Shown: piece after piece, positions 16,948 to 26,822 of the stretch
Layout: every line of letters starts with the position of its first letter
Position numbering within the stretch: the stretch's first letter is position 1
Assembly (NCBI GenBank): GCA_902517735.1
Contig: CABYDK010000006.1
Coordinates: 1 to 33,415 of the forward strand
Source: an uncultured Pelagibacteraceae bacterium
GTDB lineage: Bacteria > Pseudomonadota > Alphaproteobacteria > Pelagibacterales > Pelagibacteraceae
Direction: 5' to 3'
DNA: 33,415 nucleotides
Notes under the pieces: generated by a model
What the model was told of the DNA's origin: nothing
The model's database searches: none
Seen by the model: only the letters and a program-made list of their open reading frames with translations
Translations under genes and position numbers: made by a program

Positions 16948-19803
16948 TCAATTTAAAAGTGGTTTTAAAAATTTTCCTGTGTAACTATCTTTTACTTTGC
17001 ATATTTCCTCTGGTTTTCCTTCAGCAATAATTTTTCCACCCTTTACACCGCCCTCAGGCCCCATATCGACAATATAATCAGCAGTTTTTATAACATCTAA
17101 GTTGTGTTCTATTACGACAACAGTATTACCTAATGCGACAAAAGTGTGAAGTATTTCTAGAAGTTTTTTTATATCATGTTGATGTAAGCCAGTAGTAGGT
17201 TCATCTAAAATATACATAGTTCTTCCTGTAGATCTTTTAGATAATTCTTTTGCTAGTTTAATTCTTTGTGCTTCACCACCTGAAAGTGTAGTAGCCTGTT
17301 GACCAATTTTGATATATCCTAAACCTACTTTTTTAAGAGTTAATAACTTTGATCTAATATTAGATATATTCTCAAAATATTCACATCCTTCATCTACAGT
17401 CATATTCAAAACATCAGCAATACTTTTTTCTTTGAATTTAATTTCTAACGTTTCTCTATTATATCGAGTTCCTTTACATTCATCACATTGAATATAAACA
17501 TCAGGTAAAAAATGCATTTCATAGGTAATAACTCCATCACCCTCACATGCTTCACACCTTCCACCCTTAACGTTAAATGAAAATCTTCCTGGTTTATAAC
17601 CTCGTGATTTAGACTCAGGAAGTGCTGTAAACCAATCTCTAATTGGACCGAAGGCGCCAGTATATGTAGCAGGATTTGATCTGGGAGTCCTTCCAATAGG
17701 TGTTTGATCTATATCAATAATTTTATCAATCATTTCAGTACCTTTAAATCCTTTAAAAGGTTTAGGTATTTTTCTTGATTTATTATTATTAAGTGTAAGA
17801 TTTAATGCATTGTAAAGTGTTTGAAGAACCAAAGTAGATTTTCCGCTACCAGAAACTCCTGTAACACAAGTGAGACTTCCAAGTGGTATCTTTAGATTTA
17901 CGTTATCTAGATTATTTCCTGTAGCACCAGTGATTTCTAAGAATCTACCATTCTTGGCCAATCGACGTTTGTTGGGAGTATTTATTTTAAGTTTGTTTGA
18001 TAAATACTTACCAGTAATACTGATATTACTTTCACAAATTTCTTTAATATTTCCTTGAGCAATGATCTCACCACCATTGTTTCCTGCTTCAGGACCTAAA
18101 TCAATGATATGATCAGCATTTTCCATCGTTTCCGTATCATGTTCTACAACTATTACAGTATTCCCTAAATCTCGTAATCTTTTTAATGCATTTATTAATT
18201 TTATGTTATCTTTTTGATGAAGTCCTATAGAAGGTTCATCCAAAACATATAAAACCCCTGTGAGGCCAGATCCTATCTGAGAGGCAAGCCTTATTCTTTG
18301 AGCCTCCCCGCCGGATAAGGTTCCAGACTCTCTTGAAAGTGTTAAATAATCAAGACCAACATTTAGTAAAAAGTTTAATCTTTCATTAATTTCTTTTAAG
18401 ATATGTTCTGCAATTTTAATTTGTTTTTTATCAAGTTTATTATTTAAATTTTTAAACCATTCTGCGGCATCTAAAATAGATTTTTCAGTAACTTCACTTA
18501 TATGTAGATCATCTATTTTAACACATAAGGCCTCATCTTTTAATCTGTAACCTTTACATCTTTCACATTTGGTATCAGATTGATACTGAGCAATTTCCTC
18601 TCTTTTCCAATCACTATCAGTTTCTAAATATCTTCTCTCTAAGTTGTTGATTACTCCTTCAAAGGTTTTTTTATGAGAGTATTTTTCATAGCCATCATCA
18701 TAAGTAAATTTTATCTCTTCATCATCTGAACCATACAAAATAATATCCTTGATTTTTTTCGATAACTTGTTCCACTTTTCATTAATAGAAAATCCATAAT
18801 GTTTAGCTAAAGATGATAACGTTTGAGCATAATATAATGTAGTAGTTTTAGCCCAGGGTTCTATTGCTCCATCAACTATACTTTTTTTTTCATTAGGAAT
18901 TACAAGATTTGGATCAACATTTAATTTTACACCAATTCCTTCGCATTCTTCACAAGCACCAAATGGACTATTAAAAGAAAATAACCTCGGCTCTATTTCT
19001 TCAATTGTAAATCCACTTTCAGGACATGCAAATTTAGTTGAAAAAATCAATTTTTCAATTTTTCTAAATTTTTTTGGTAATGTTTCATCTTCATATTCAA
19101 TAAAGATCAACCCATTAGCAAGATTTACAGCAGTTTCAATACTTTCAGCTAGTCTATTACCCAATGAAGAGTTAAGTACAATTCTATCTACTAAAATTGA
19201 GATATCATGTTTTATTTTTTTGTTAAGTTCTGGGACTTTATCAATATCATATAAAGTTTCATCAACTTTAATCTTACGAAAACCTCTTTTTTTATAATTT
19301 AAAATTTCCTTTCTATATTCACCTTTCCTACCTCTAACAACAGGAGCATAAATATAAATTGTAATCTTTTTTGGTAAATTCTTAATCTTGTCAACAATTT
19401 GAGAAATTGTTTGTGATGAAATTGGTTTACCTGTGAAAGGAGAGTAGGGAATACCAGCTCTTGCGTATAATACTCTCATATAATCATATATTTCCGTTAC
19501 AGTAGCAACTGTTGACCTAGGGTTTTTTGATGTATTTTTTTGTTCTATTGATATCGCCGGGCTCAGACCCTCTATAAGATCAACGTTTGGTTTCTTCATT
19601 TTATCCAAAAATTGCCTAGCATAAGCAGACAAACTTTCTACATATCTTCTTTGACCTTCTGCATAAACTGTATCAAATGCTAAAGAGGATTTTCCTGAGC
19701 CAGATAAGCCTGTAATAACAATAAATTTGTCCTTTGGAATTTCGAGAGAAATATTTTTTAAATTATGCTCTTTGGCGCCTTTAATAACTATCTTTTTGAT
19801 CAT
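16948..19803 (-). CDS. uvrA: excinuclease ABC subunit A
   Basis: [35 protein letters not shown], two LSGGEAQRI signatures, [31 protein letters not shown]. Confidence 0.98.
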   Translation of the reverse strand: MIKKIVIKGAKEHNLKNISLEIPKDKFIVITGLSGSGKSSLAFDTVYAEGQRRYVESLSAYARQFLDKMKKPNVDLIEGLSPAISIEQKNTSKNPRSTVATVTEIYDYMRVLYARAGIPYSPFTGKPISSQTISQIVDKIKNLPKKITIYIYAPVVRGRKGEYRKEILNYKKRGFRKIKVDETLYDIDKVPELNKKIKHDISILVDRIVLNSSLGNRLAESIETAVNLANGLIFIEYEDETLPKKFRKIEKLIFSTKFACPESGFTIEEIEPRLFSFNSPFGACEECEGIGVKLNVDPNLVIPNEKKSIVDGAIEPWAKTTTLYYAQTLSSLAKHYGFSINEKWNKLSKKIKDIILYGSDDEEIKFTYDDGYEKYSHKKTFEGVINNLERRYLETDSDWKREEIAQYQSDTKCERCKGYRLKDEALCVKIDDLHISEVTEKSILDAAEWFKNLNNKLDKKQIKIAEHILKEINERLNFLLNVGLDYLTLSRESGTLSGGEAQRIRLASQIGSGLTGVLYVLDEPSIGLHQKDNIKLINALKRLRDLGNTVIVVEHDTETMENADHIIDLGPEAGNNGGEIIAQGNIKEICESNISITGKYLSNKLKINTPNKRRLAKNGRFLEITGATGNNLDNVNLKIPLGSLTCVTGVSGSGKSTLVLQTLYNALNLTLNNNKSRKIPKPFKGFKGTEMIDKIIDIDQTPIGRTPRSNPATYTGAFGPIRDWFTALPESKSRGYKPGRFSFNVKGGRCEACEGDGVITYEMHFLPDVYIQCDECKGTRYNRETLEIKFKEKSIADVLNMTVDEGCEYFENISNIRSKLLTLKKVGLGYIKIGQQATTLSGGEAQRIKLAKELSKRSTGRTMYILDEPTTGLHQHDIKKLLEILHTFVALGNTVVVIEHNLDVIKTADYIVDMGPEGGVKGGKIIAEGKPEEICKVKDSYTGKFLKPLLN

Positions 19804-19893
19804 AAAATTCTGTCGTTATAGATTAATATAATTAATATTCAGAGCAAATTGTGATATAAATATATTTTAATTAACATTCAAATTATAAATATT

Positions 19894-20352
19894 ATGGCTG
19901 GAAGTTTAAATAAAGTTCTTTTAATTGGTCGTTTAGGCGCAGACCCAGAGATTAAACAAATGACAAATGGTAAAAATGTTGCAAGATTAAGTCTTGCAAC
20001 AAGTCAATCTTGGAAAGATAAAAATACTGGAGAAAAAAAGGAAAAAACAGAATGGCACCGTATAGTTGTATTTAATGAAGGTCTAGTAAATGTTGTACAG
20101 CAATATCTTAAAAAAGGTGCTCAAGTTTATGTCGAAGGACAAATAACAACAAGAAAATGGAAAGATGAACAATCTGGACAAGATAAGTATTCAACTGAAA
20201 TAGTCATTCAAGGTTATAACTCTTCACTTACAATGTTAGGTGGTGGAAATTCTAGTGGTGGAATACAATACGATAACAATCAATCAGCTTCAAATGTTAC
20301 GGATGATACATCTCAAGTAGCAAAAGATATGGATGATGAAATTCCATTTTAA
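19894..20352 (+). CDS. ssb: single-stranded DNA-binding protein
   Basis: [29 protein letters not shown], acidic tip DDEIPF. Confidence 0.96.
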   Translation: MAGSLNKVLLIGRLGADPEIKQMTNGKNVARLSLATSQSWKDKNTGEKKEKTEWHRIVVFNEGLVNVVQQYLKKGAQVYVEGQITTRKWKDEQSGQDKYSTEIVIQGYNSSLTMLGGGNSSGGIQYDNNQSASNVTDDTSQVAKDMDDEIPF

Positions 20353-20357
20353 ATTTT

Positions 20358-22937
20358 ATGGAAAAAACTGAAGTCCCTAAAGAAAAAAATATAAAACTCA
20401 TTTCAATGCATGATGAAATGAGCTCCTCATATTTATCTTATGCTATGAGTGTTATAGTAAGTAGAGCACTTCCAGATGTAAGAGATGGTTTGAAACCAGT
20501 GCATAGAAGAATATTGTTTGCTATGTATAAAGGTGGATATGATTGGTCAAAACAATTCAGAAAATCTGCAAGAATAGTTGGAGATGTAATAGGTAAATAT
20601 CACCCACATGGAGATCAATCTGTATACGATGCCTTAGTTAGAATGGTTCAAGATTTCTCCATGAGCTTACCCTTAGTTGAAGGTCAAGGAAATTTTGGAT
20701 CTATAGATGGAGATCCAGCAGCTGCAATGAGATATACTGAAACTAGATTGTCAAAAGTATCTCAATTTCTGATAGACGATATTGAAAAAGGAACTATAGA
20801 ATTTAAAAGCAATTATGACGAAACTGAAAAGGAACCAACTGTTTTACCAGCACAATACCCAAATTTATTAGTTAATGGAGCAGGGGGAATAGCTGTAGGT
20901 ATGGCCACTAGCATACCTCCCCATAATTTAGGAGAGATTATTGATGGAACTTTAGCCTTAATAGACAATAAAGATATTAAAGTTAAAGAACTAATGAAAC
21001 ATATACCTGGTCCAGATTTTCCAACTGGAGGTGTTATAATTGGTAAAGATGTAATAAAACAAGGTTACAACAATGGAAGAGGATCGTTTAAAATTCGCGG
21101 GGAAATAAATAACGAAACACAAAAAAATGGTAGGGACAGACTTGTAATAAATTCTATTCCTTATCAAGTTAATAAATCTGTTTTAAATGAAAGAATAGCC
21201 CAATTAGTAAGAGAAAAGAAGATAGAAGGAATTAAAGATATTCGTGATGAATCTAATAGAGAGGGAATTAGAGTCTCAATTGATTTACGTAATGGAGTTG
21301 AGCCAGAAACAATTAAAAGACAACTTTACAAAAATACTCAGATAGAAAGTTCTTTCGGTTTTAATACTCTTGCAATTGTAGAAGGTAAACCAAAGACTTG
21401 TAATCTTAAAGAATTTTTAGAAAATTTTATTAGTTTTAGACAAGATGTAGTAGTTAAAAAAACAAAATTTGATTTACAAAAAGCAGAAGAAAGAGCTCAT
21501 ATATTAATTGGACTATCCATTTCTGTAGAGAATTTAGATAAGATAATTAAAATTATAAGAAATTCAAAAACACCTGAACAAGCAAAAAAATCTATCTTAG
21601 ATACAAAATGGAAAATTAATAAATCAAAAAAATTAATTTCTCTTGTTGAAAACAAAAAGTCAAACAACATGTATAACCTATCTGAACCACAAGTTATAGC
21701 AATACTTGAATTAAGATTACAAAAATTAACTGCACTTGGTATAAATGAAATTGAGGTAGAGATAAAAAAATTAGCTGAACTAATTACAAAGTATAAAAAA
21801 ATCATATCGTCTAAAAAAGAATTATTAAAAGTAATCAGTTCAGAACTTAAAATTATAAAAGAAAAATTTGCTGTTCCTAGAAGAACAAAAATAATTGATG
21901 CTGTATTAAACTATGATATTGAAGAAACTATACAAAAAGAATCTGTTTTGATTACAGTAACTTTACAGGGCTATATAAAAAGAGGTTCGTTAAACAGCGT
22001 AAAAACTCAAAAAAGAGGAGGAAAAGGTAAAACTGGAATAACAACTAGAAATGAAGACTCAGTAATCCAAACATTATCTGTAAATACTCATACTTCTGTT
22101 CTTTTCTTTTCTACTGAAGGATTAGTTTATAGAGTTAAAGCATGGAAAATTCCTGAAGGTTCAGCATCCTCTAAAGGAAAATCTTTATTTAATATATTAC
22201 CGCTTAAAAATCATCAATCTATCAGTTCAATTATGCCTTTTCCTGACAGTGAGGAAAATCTTAGCAATTACCAAATTATTTTTGCTACAAGTAAGGGTAA
22301 AGTGAGAAAAAACAGTCTTGAAGATTTTTCTTCAATAAATTCATCTGGTAAAATTGCTATGAAATTAGATAATAATGATAAAATTGTCGGTGTTAAAATA
22401 TGCAAAGATGATCAAGACGTAATTCTTAGTACAAAATTTGGAAAATGTATTAGATTTGAGTCAAAAAAACTCCGAATATTTAAAGGTAGATCTTCAAAAG
22501 GAATTAAAGGGATAGAATTAGCTCCAAACGATGAAATTGTTTCATTATCAATTATTAATAATGATAAAATTAAAAATAATGGAAAAAAATCTAAAGACGA
22601 AAAATCTGAACTTAAAGCAGGAGAAAAATTTATTCTATCAATAACTGAAAATGGTTTTGGTAAAAAAACTTCACACTATGATTACAGGGTAACAAATAGA
22701 GGTGGAAAGGGAATTATAGGTATTATAAATTCTCCAAGAAATGGAAATATTTCATCTTCATTTCCAGTATATGAGGGTGATGAAATTATGATTTCTACAA
22801 ACAAAGGAAGAGTTATAAGAGTAGCTGTAAAAGAGATAAGGACTGCAGGAAGAAACACACAAGGTGTTAGAATTATTAAATTATCTGGTGATGAAAAAGT
22901 GGTTTCTGCTATAAAAATTGAAGATAATTTAATTTGA
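20358..22937 (+). CDS. gyrA: DNA gyrase subunit A
   Basis: [44 protein letters not shown] catalytic region, GyrA-box-like [10 protein letters not shown]. Confidence 0.95.
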   Translation: MEKTEVPKEKNIKLISMHDEMSSSYLSYAMSVIVSRALPDVRDGLKPVHRRILFAMYKGGYDWSKQFRKSARIVGDVIGKYHPHGDQSVYDALVRMVQDFSMSLPLVEGQGNFGSIDGDPAAAMRYTETRLSKVSQFLIDDIEKGTIEFKSNYDETEKEPTVLPAQYPNLLVNGAGGIAVGMATSIPPHNLGEIIDGTLALIDNKDIKVKELMKHIPGPDFPTGGVIIGKDVIKQGYNNGRGSFKIRGEINNETQKNGRDRLVINSIPYQVNKSVLNERIAQLVREKKIEGIKDIRDESNREGIRVSIDLRNGVEPETIKRQLYKNTQIESSFGFNTLAIVEGKPKTCNLKEFLENFISFRQDVVVKKTKFDLQKAEERAHILIGLSISVENLDKIIKIIRNSKTPEQAKKSILDTKWKINKSKKLISLVENKKSNNMYNLSEPQVIAILELRLQKLTALGINEIEVEIKKLAELITKYKKIISSKKELLKVISSELKIIKEKFAVPRRTKIIDAVLNYDIEETIQKESVLITVTLQGYIKRGSLNSVKTQKRGGKGKTGITTRNEDSVIQTLSVNTHTSVLFFSTEGLVYRVKAWKIPEGSASSKGKSLFNILPLKNHQSISSIMPFPDSEENLSNYQIIFATSKGKVRKNSLEDFSSINSSGKIAMKLDNNDKIVGVKICKDDQDVILSTKFGKCIRFESKKLRIFKGRSSKGIKGIELAPNDEIVSLSIINNDKIKNNGKKSKDEKSELKAGEKFILSITENGFGKKTSHYDYRVTNRGGKGIIGIINSPRNGNISSSFPVYEGDEIMISTNKGRVIRVAVKEIRTAGRNTQGVRIIKLSGDEKVVSAIKIEDNLI

Positions 22938-23431
22938 TGACCAAAGTAGCGATATATCCAGGTACATTTGATCCGATAACATTCGGTCATATAGATGTTA
23001 TAAAAAAATCTTTAAAACTTTTTGAAAAAATTGTTGTCGCAGTCTCAGATGGAGAAAATAAAGAATATTTATTCGAAGTAAATGAAAGAATTGAAATAGT
23101 TAAAAAAGCGTTATTTTCTGATTTAAAGCTAAATAGAAATAAAATAACTGTGATATCTTTTACTTCATTAACGACTGATTTATGTAAAAAATATAAATCA
23201 AGTATAATCCTAAGAGGTTTAAGAGCTGTTTCAGATTTTGAATATGAGTTTCAATTAGCCGGGATGAATAGAAAACTTAATAATAATATAGAAACTATTT
23301 TTTTAATGTCTGATGTAGAAAATCAAATCATTTCTTCAAAGTTTGTAAAAGAAATTGTAAAATTAGGAGGTAATATAAATAAATTTACTACAAAAAGTAC
23401 AATTAAGTCCTTAAAAAAGAAATATGAATAA
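22937..23431 (+). CDS. coaD: phosphopantetheine adenylyltransferase
   Basis: AIYPGTFDPITFGHIDVI, RGLRAVSDFEYEFQLAGMNRKL, ISSKFVKEI; ATG at 22937 overlaps gyrA TGA (ORF track start 22934 is TTG). Confidence 0.95.
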   Translation: MTKVAIYPGTFDPITFGHIDVIKKSLKLFEKIVVAVSDGENKEYLFEVNERIEIVKKALFSDLKLNRNKITVISFTSLTTDLCKKYKSSIILRGLRAVSDFEYEFQLAGMNRKLNNNIETIFLMSDVENQIISSKFVKEIVKLGGNINKFTTKSTIKSLKKKYE

Positions 23432-23984
23432 TTTTTTTTTGAAAATAATAATTATCTTATTATTTACCATTAACCAATCAATATCAGAGGAGAATATGAT
23501 GATTTTAAAATTAAAAGATGGAAATGTAAAAATAGAACTATTTGAAGATGTGGCGCCTAATCATGTTAAGAGAATAAAAGAACTTGCTGATAGTGGAAAA
23601 TATGACAACGTCGTATTTCACAGAGTTATAGATGGTTTTATGGCTCAAACAGGTGATGTAAAATTTGGCAATTCAAGTTCTAATGATTTTGATCTTAGAA
23701 AAGCAGGAATGGGCGGTTCGGAATTATCTGATCTCAAACAAGAATTCAGTAATCTTCCTCATGATAGAGGTACATTATCTATGGCTAGATCTTCCGATCC
23801 AGATAGTGCTAATAGTCAATTTTTTATATGTTTTAAACCAGCTCCATTCTTAGATAAACAATATACAGTTTTTGGTAAAGTTATAGAAGGGATGGAATTT
23901 GTTGACAAAATTAAAAGAGGTGATGAAAATAATAATGGTGCTGTTTTAGAGCCAGATAAAATTATAAGCTTTAAATCTTTATAA
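23424..23984 (+). CDS. cyclophilin-type peptidyl-prolyl cis-trans isomerase with N-terminal signal/TM segment
   Basis: NVVFHRVIDGFMAQTGD, DRGTLSMARSSDPDSANSQFFICF; hydrophobic N-terminus FFLKIIIILLFTINQSIS. Confidence 0.93.
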   Translation: MNNFFLKIIIILLFTINQSISEENMMILKLKDGNVKIELFEDVAPNHVKRIKELADSGKYDNVVFHRVIDGFMAQTGDVKFGNSSSNDFDLRKAGMGGSELSDLKQEFSNLPHDRGTLSMARSSDPDSANSQFFICFKPAPFLDKQYTVFGKVIEGMEFVDKIKRGDENNNGAVLEPDKIISFKSL

Positions 23985-23991
23985 TATATAA

Positions 23992-25104
23992 ATGGCATTG
24001 AAAAATTTTGCCTTTAAAATTTTAAATAAAAATAAATTTGCTAGAAATGGTTTGATAGAAACTCATAGAGGTTCTATACACACACCTGCTTTTATGCCAG
24101 TAGGTACTCAAGCAACTGTTAAAGCTTGTACTATTGATGATATAAAAAAAACCGGTTCAGAGATTATTTTATCAAATACATATCACTTGATGATAAGGCC
24201 TGGTGTTGACCGTATTCAAAATGCTGGTGGGTTACATAAATTTATGAATTGTGATTTACCCATACTAACTGACTCTGGTGGATTTCAAGTTATGTCGCTT
24301 TCAAAATTAAATAAAATTGATAGAGAAAAAGGCGCAATTTTCAATTCTCATGTAGATGGTAAAAAATTTTATCTTAGTCCTGAGAAAAGCATTCAAATAC
24401 AACTTGGATTAAACTCAGATATTTTAATGATAATGGATGAGTGCCCAAAAAAAACAAATGATTATGGAATTATTCAAAAATCTATGGAACTATCTTTATA
24501 TTGGGCAGAAAGATCCAAAAAAGAATTTGGTAAAAATCCACACAAAGCATTATTTGGTATAGTTCAAGGAGGTCTTTTTAAAGATCTAAGAGCTAAATCC
24601 TTAAAAGAACTAATAAAAATAGGTTTTGATGGATATGCCTTAGGAGGTCTTGCAGTTGGTGAAAGTCAGCAAGAGATGTTTCAGGTCTTAGATAATTTAA
24701 AAGAGGACCTTCCTTTCGAAAAACCACATTACCTTATGGGTGTTGGAACACCCTCAGATATATTAGGTGCTGTTAAAAGAGGTATAGATATGTTTGATTG
24801 TGTTTTACCAACACGATCAGGGAGAACAGGATTAGCATATACTTGGAATGGTAAAATAAATATTAAAAATTATAAGTATCAAAATGATAATTCTCCTTTA
24901 GATGACAAGTGTGACAATTTAAATTTGAATAGATATTCTAAAAACTATTTGAATCACTTGTTTAATACTAATGAAATTTTAGGATCTATGTTATTAACGC
25001 TTCATAATATCAATTTTTATCAAGAATTAATGACCGCCATTCGAAAAAATATTTACAATGGCACATTTGACGAATTTCATGATAAATACATAGATAAGTT
25101 GTAA
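23992..25104 (+). CDS. tgt: queuine/preQ1 tRNA-ribosyltransferase, atypical C-terminal zinc site
   Basis: RGSIHTPAFMPVGTQATVKACT, NTYHLMIRPG, LTDSGGFQVMSL, GGLAVGESQQEMFQVLD, HYLMGVGTP, FDCVLPTRSGRTG. Confidence 0.96.
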   Translation: MALKNFAFKILNKNKFARNGLIETHRGSIHTPAFMPVGTQATVKACTIDDIKKTGSEIILSNTYHLMIRPGVDRIQNAGGLHKFMNCDLPILTDSGGFQVMSLSKLNKIDREKGAIFNSHVDGKKFYLSPEKSIQIQLGLNSDILMIMDECPKKTNDYGIIQKSMELSLYWAERSKKEFGKNPHKALFGIVQGGLFKDLRAKSLKELIKIGFDGYALGGLAVGESQQEMFQVLDNLKEDLPFEKPHYLMGVGTPSDILGAVKRGIDMFDCVLPTRSGRTGLAYTWNGKINIKNYKYQNDNSPLDDKCDNLNLNRYSKNYLNHLFNTNEILGSMLLTLHNINFYQELMTAIRKNIYNGTFDEFHDKYIDKL

Positions 25105-25135
25105 ATGTATATATTATTAAAAAAAATTCGTATTT

Positions 25136-25153
25136 GAATTATTTAAATAATTC
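25136..25153. repeat. 18-bp perfect palindrome GAATTATTTAAATAATTC between tgt and tRNA-Lys
   Basis: Reads identically on both strands; followed immediately by TGTATACA palindrome (25154-25161). Confidence 0.8.
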
Positions 25154-25186
25154 TGTATACACAATTTTCATTCTATAAGAAAATGT

Positions 25187-25262
<76 letters not shown>

Positions 25263-25269
25263 TTAAATA

Positions 25270-26106
25270 CTAAACTTTAATTGGTGGATAATCTAAAATT
25301 ATTTCATTTGTCCACTCATTAATTTTTTTAATCCGATTATCTGCTGATGGGTGGGTACTCATAAATTCCGGTGGAGCTTTACCTTTGTTAAATTCTTTCA
25401 TTCTTTCCCAAATCTTAACGGTTTCCCTTATATCATATCCAGATAAAGATGAAAAAATCATCCCTAAATAATCTGCTTCACTCTCTTGTTTTCTGTTAAA
25501 TGGATTCATAATTCCAAGTTGAGATAATAAACCTACAGTATTCATACCAGTTGTTCTATTTACTTGAGATAATTTACCCCCACTAGCAATATCAATTATT
25601 TGTGTACTAATATTTATTAATGTTCCTCTGCTAGCTCTTTCTACAGAGTGTTTAGCTACGGCATGAGCTATTTCATGACCCATTATTGCTGCTAGACCAT
25701 TGGTGTTTTTTGTAACATCAAGTATACCAGTGTAAACAGCAATTTTTCCTCCAGGCATACACCAAGCATTCCTAACTTTTTTATTATCTATTAATATATA
25801 TTCCCAGTCAAAATTTACAGTAGGATCATTTAACTTTTCTCTTTGAAAATATTCCGCAATGGAATTTTCCATTTTTTTTCCAATTTCTTTTATTTCATTT
25901 AGAGATTTTAAATCATTACTCATTTTTTCTTTTTTTTTGATTTTTTCATAAATTTCAGCTGCTTGTGCATTTAATTTAGCTTCAGGTATGATCTTTAGCT
26001 GGCGCCTTTCAGTTATGGGCGCTGTTGTACATGCGTTCAAAACGACCCCGCAACAGCCACACCCCATATATGTTAAAAATTTTCTTCTATCCATTTTTAA
26101 TAACAT
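25270..26106 (-). CDS. M48-family zinc metalloprotease, putative Tat-exported lipoprotein
   Basis: IMGHEIAHAVAKHS (HEXXH), ESEADYLGM, STHPSADNRIK; N-terminus MDRRKFLTYMGCGCCGVVLNAC with twin-Arg and lipobox-like Cys. Confidence 0.9.
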   Translation of the reverse strand: MLLKMDRRKFLTYMGCGCCGVVLNACTTAPITERRQLKIIPEAKLNAQAAEIYEKIKKKEKMSNDLKSLNEIKEIGKKMENSIAEYFQREKLNDPTVNFDWEYILIDNKKVRNAWCMPGGKIAVYTGILDVTKNTNGLAAIMGHEIAHAVAKHSVERASRGTLINISTQIIDIASGGKLSQVNRTTGMNTVGLLSQLGIMNPFNRKQESEADYLGMIFSSLSGYDIRETVKIWERMKEFNKGKAPPEFMSTHPSADNRIKKINEWTNEIILDYPPIKV

Positions 26107-26126
26107 TGATATTATAACAATATACT

Positions 26127-26204
26127 ATGAATCTAAATAATAAAATTTTAATAGTACTTTTTATTATTGCAATAATTTTTGTGGTATATTCAAGTTTTAA
26201 ATAG
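26127..26204 (+). CDS. predicted 25-aa single-TM small protein
   Basis: MNLNNKILIVLFIIAIIFVVYSSFK-stop; TAG at 26202-26204 abuts ATG of the DUF502 gene at 26205. Confidence 0.5.
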   Translation: MNLNNKILIVLFIIAIIFVVYSSFK

Positions 26205-26822
26205 ATGGTAAAAAAAATTAAAAAAAAATCAATTGCTTTAATTCTTCGGAATTATTTTATTACCGGTGTTGTTGTATTAATACCCATTGGATTTACTCTT
26301 TATCTTAGTAAAGTATTGATAGGTCTTTCATCTAAAATTATTCCTGAAAATATTAATCCCAACAGTTATTTACCTTATGCTATTCCCGGAATAGAAATAA
26401 TCATTTCGTTGGTGTTTATTACAATAGTTGGAGGTTTGTCTTTATCTTTTTTAGGTAAAAAAATACTCAAATTAATAGATGATTTATTTAAAAGAATACC
26501 TTTTTTAAGAACTGTTTATTCTGCAATACTTCAAATGACTGAAACTTTTTCTAAAAAAGATAATGATAGAAAAAGTGTTGTATTAATAGAATATCCAAGA
26601 AAAGGAGTTTGGGCTGTAGGATTTGCAACTAAAGAAAATACTAGTGAAATGGCTATTAAAACTAAACAAAAACTTATTAACGTATTTGTACCGACAACTC
26701 CAAATCCTACTAGTGGTTTCTTATTAATGTTTCCTATGGATGAGGTTATTTATTTAAACATGACATTTGAAGAAGCATCTAAATTTATTGTTTCTGCAGG
26801 TACATCATCTGGTAAAAATTAA
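26205..26822 (+). CDS. DUF502 family membrane protein
   Basis: LRNYFITGVVVLIPIGFTLYL, DLFKRIPFLRTVYSAILQMTETF, FVPTTPNPTSGFLLMFP. Confidence 0.92.
   Translation: MVKKIKKKSIALILRNYFITGVVVLIPIGFTLYLSKVLIGLSSKIIPENINPNSYLPYAIPGIEIIISLVFITIVGGLSLSFLGKKILKLIDDLFKRIPFLRTVYSAILQMTETFSKKDNDRKSVVLIEYPRKGVWAVGFATKENTSEMAIKTKQKLINVFVPTTPNPTSGFLLMFPMDEVIYLNMTFEEASKFIVSAGTSSGKN

Noticed and set aside
19000-19035. UvrA first zinc finger has CPESG in place of CPxCG (one Cys replaced by Ser)
   Set aside because: I recall the same CPxSGFTI form in many alphaproteobacterial UvrA proteins, so this is probably a lineage-typical variant; recall only, not searched.
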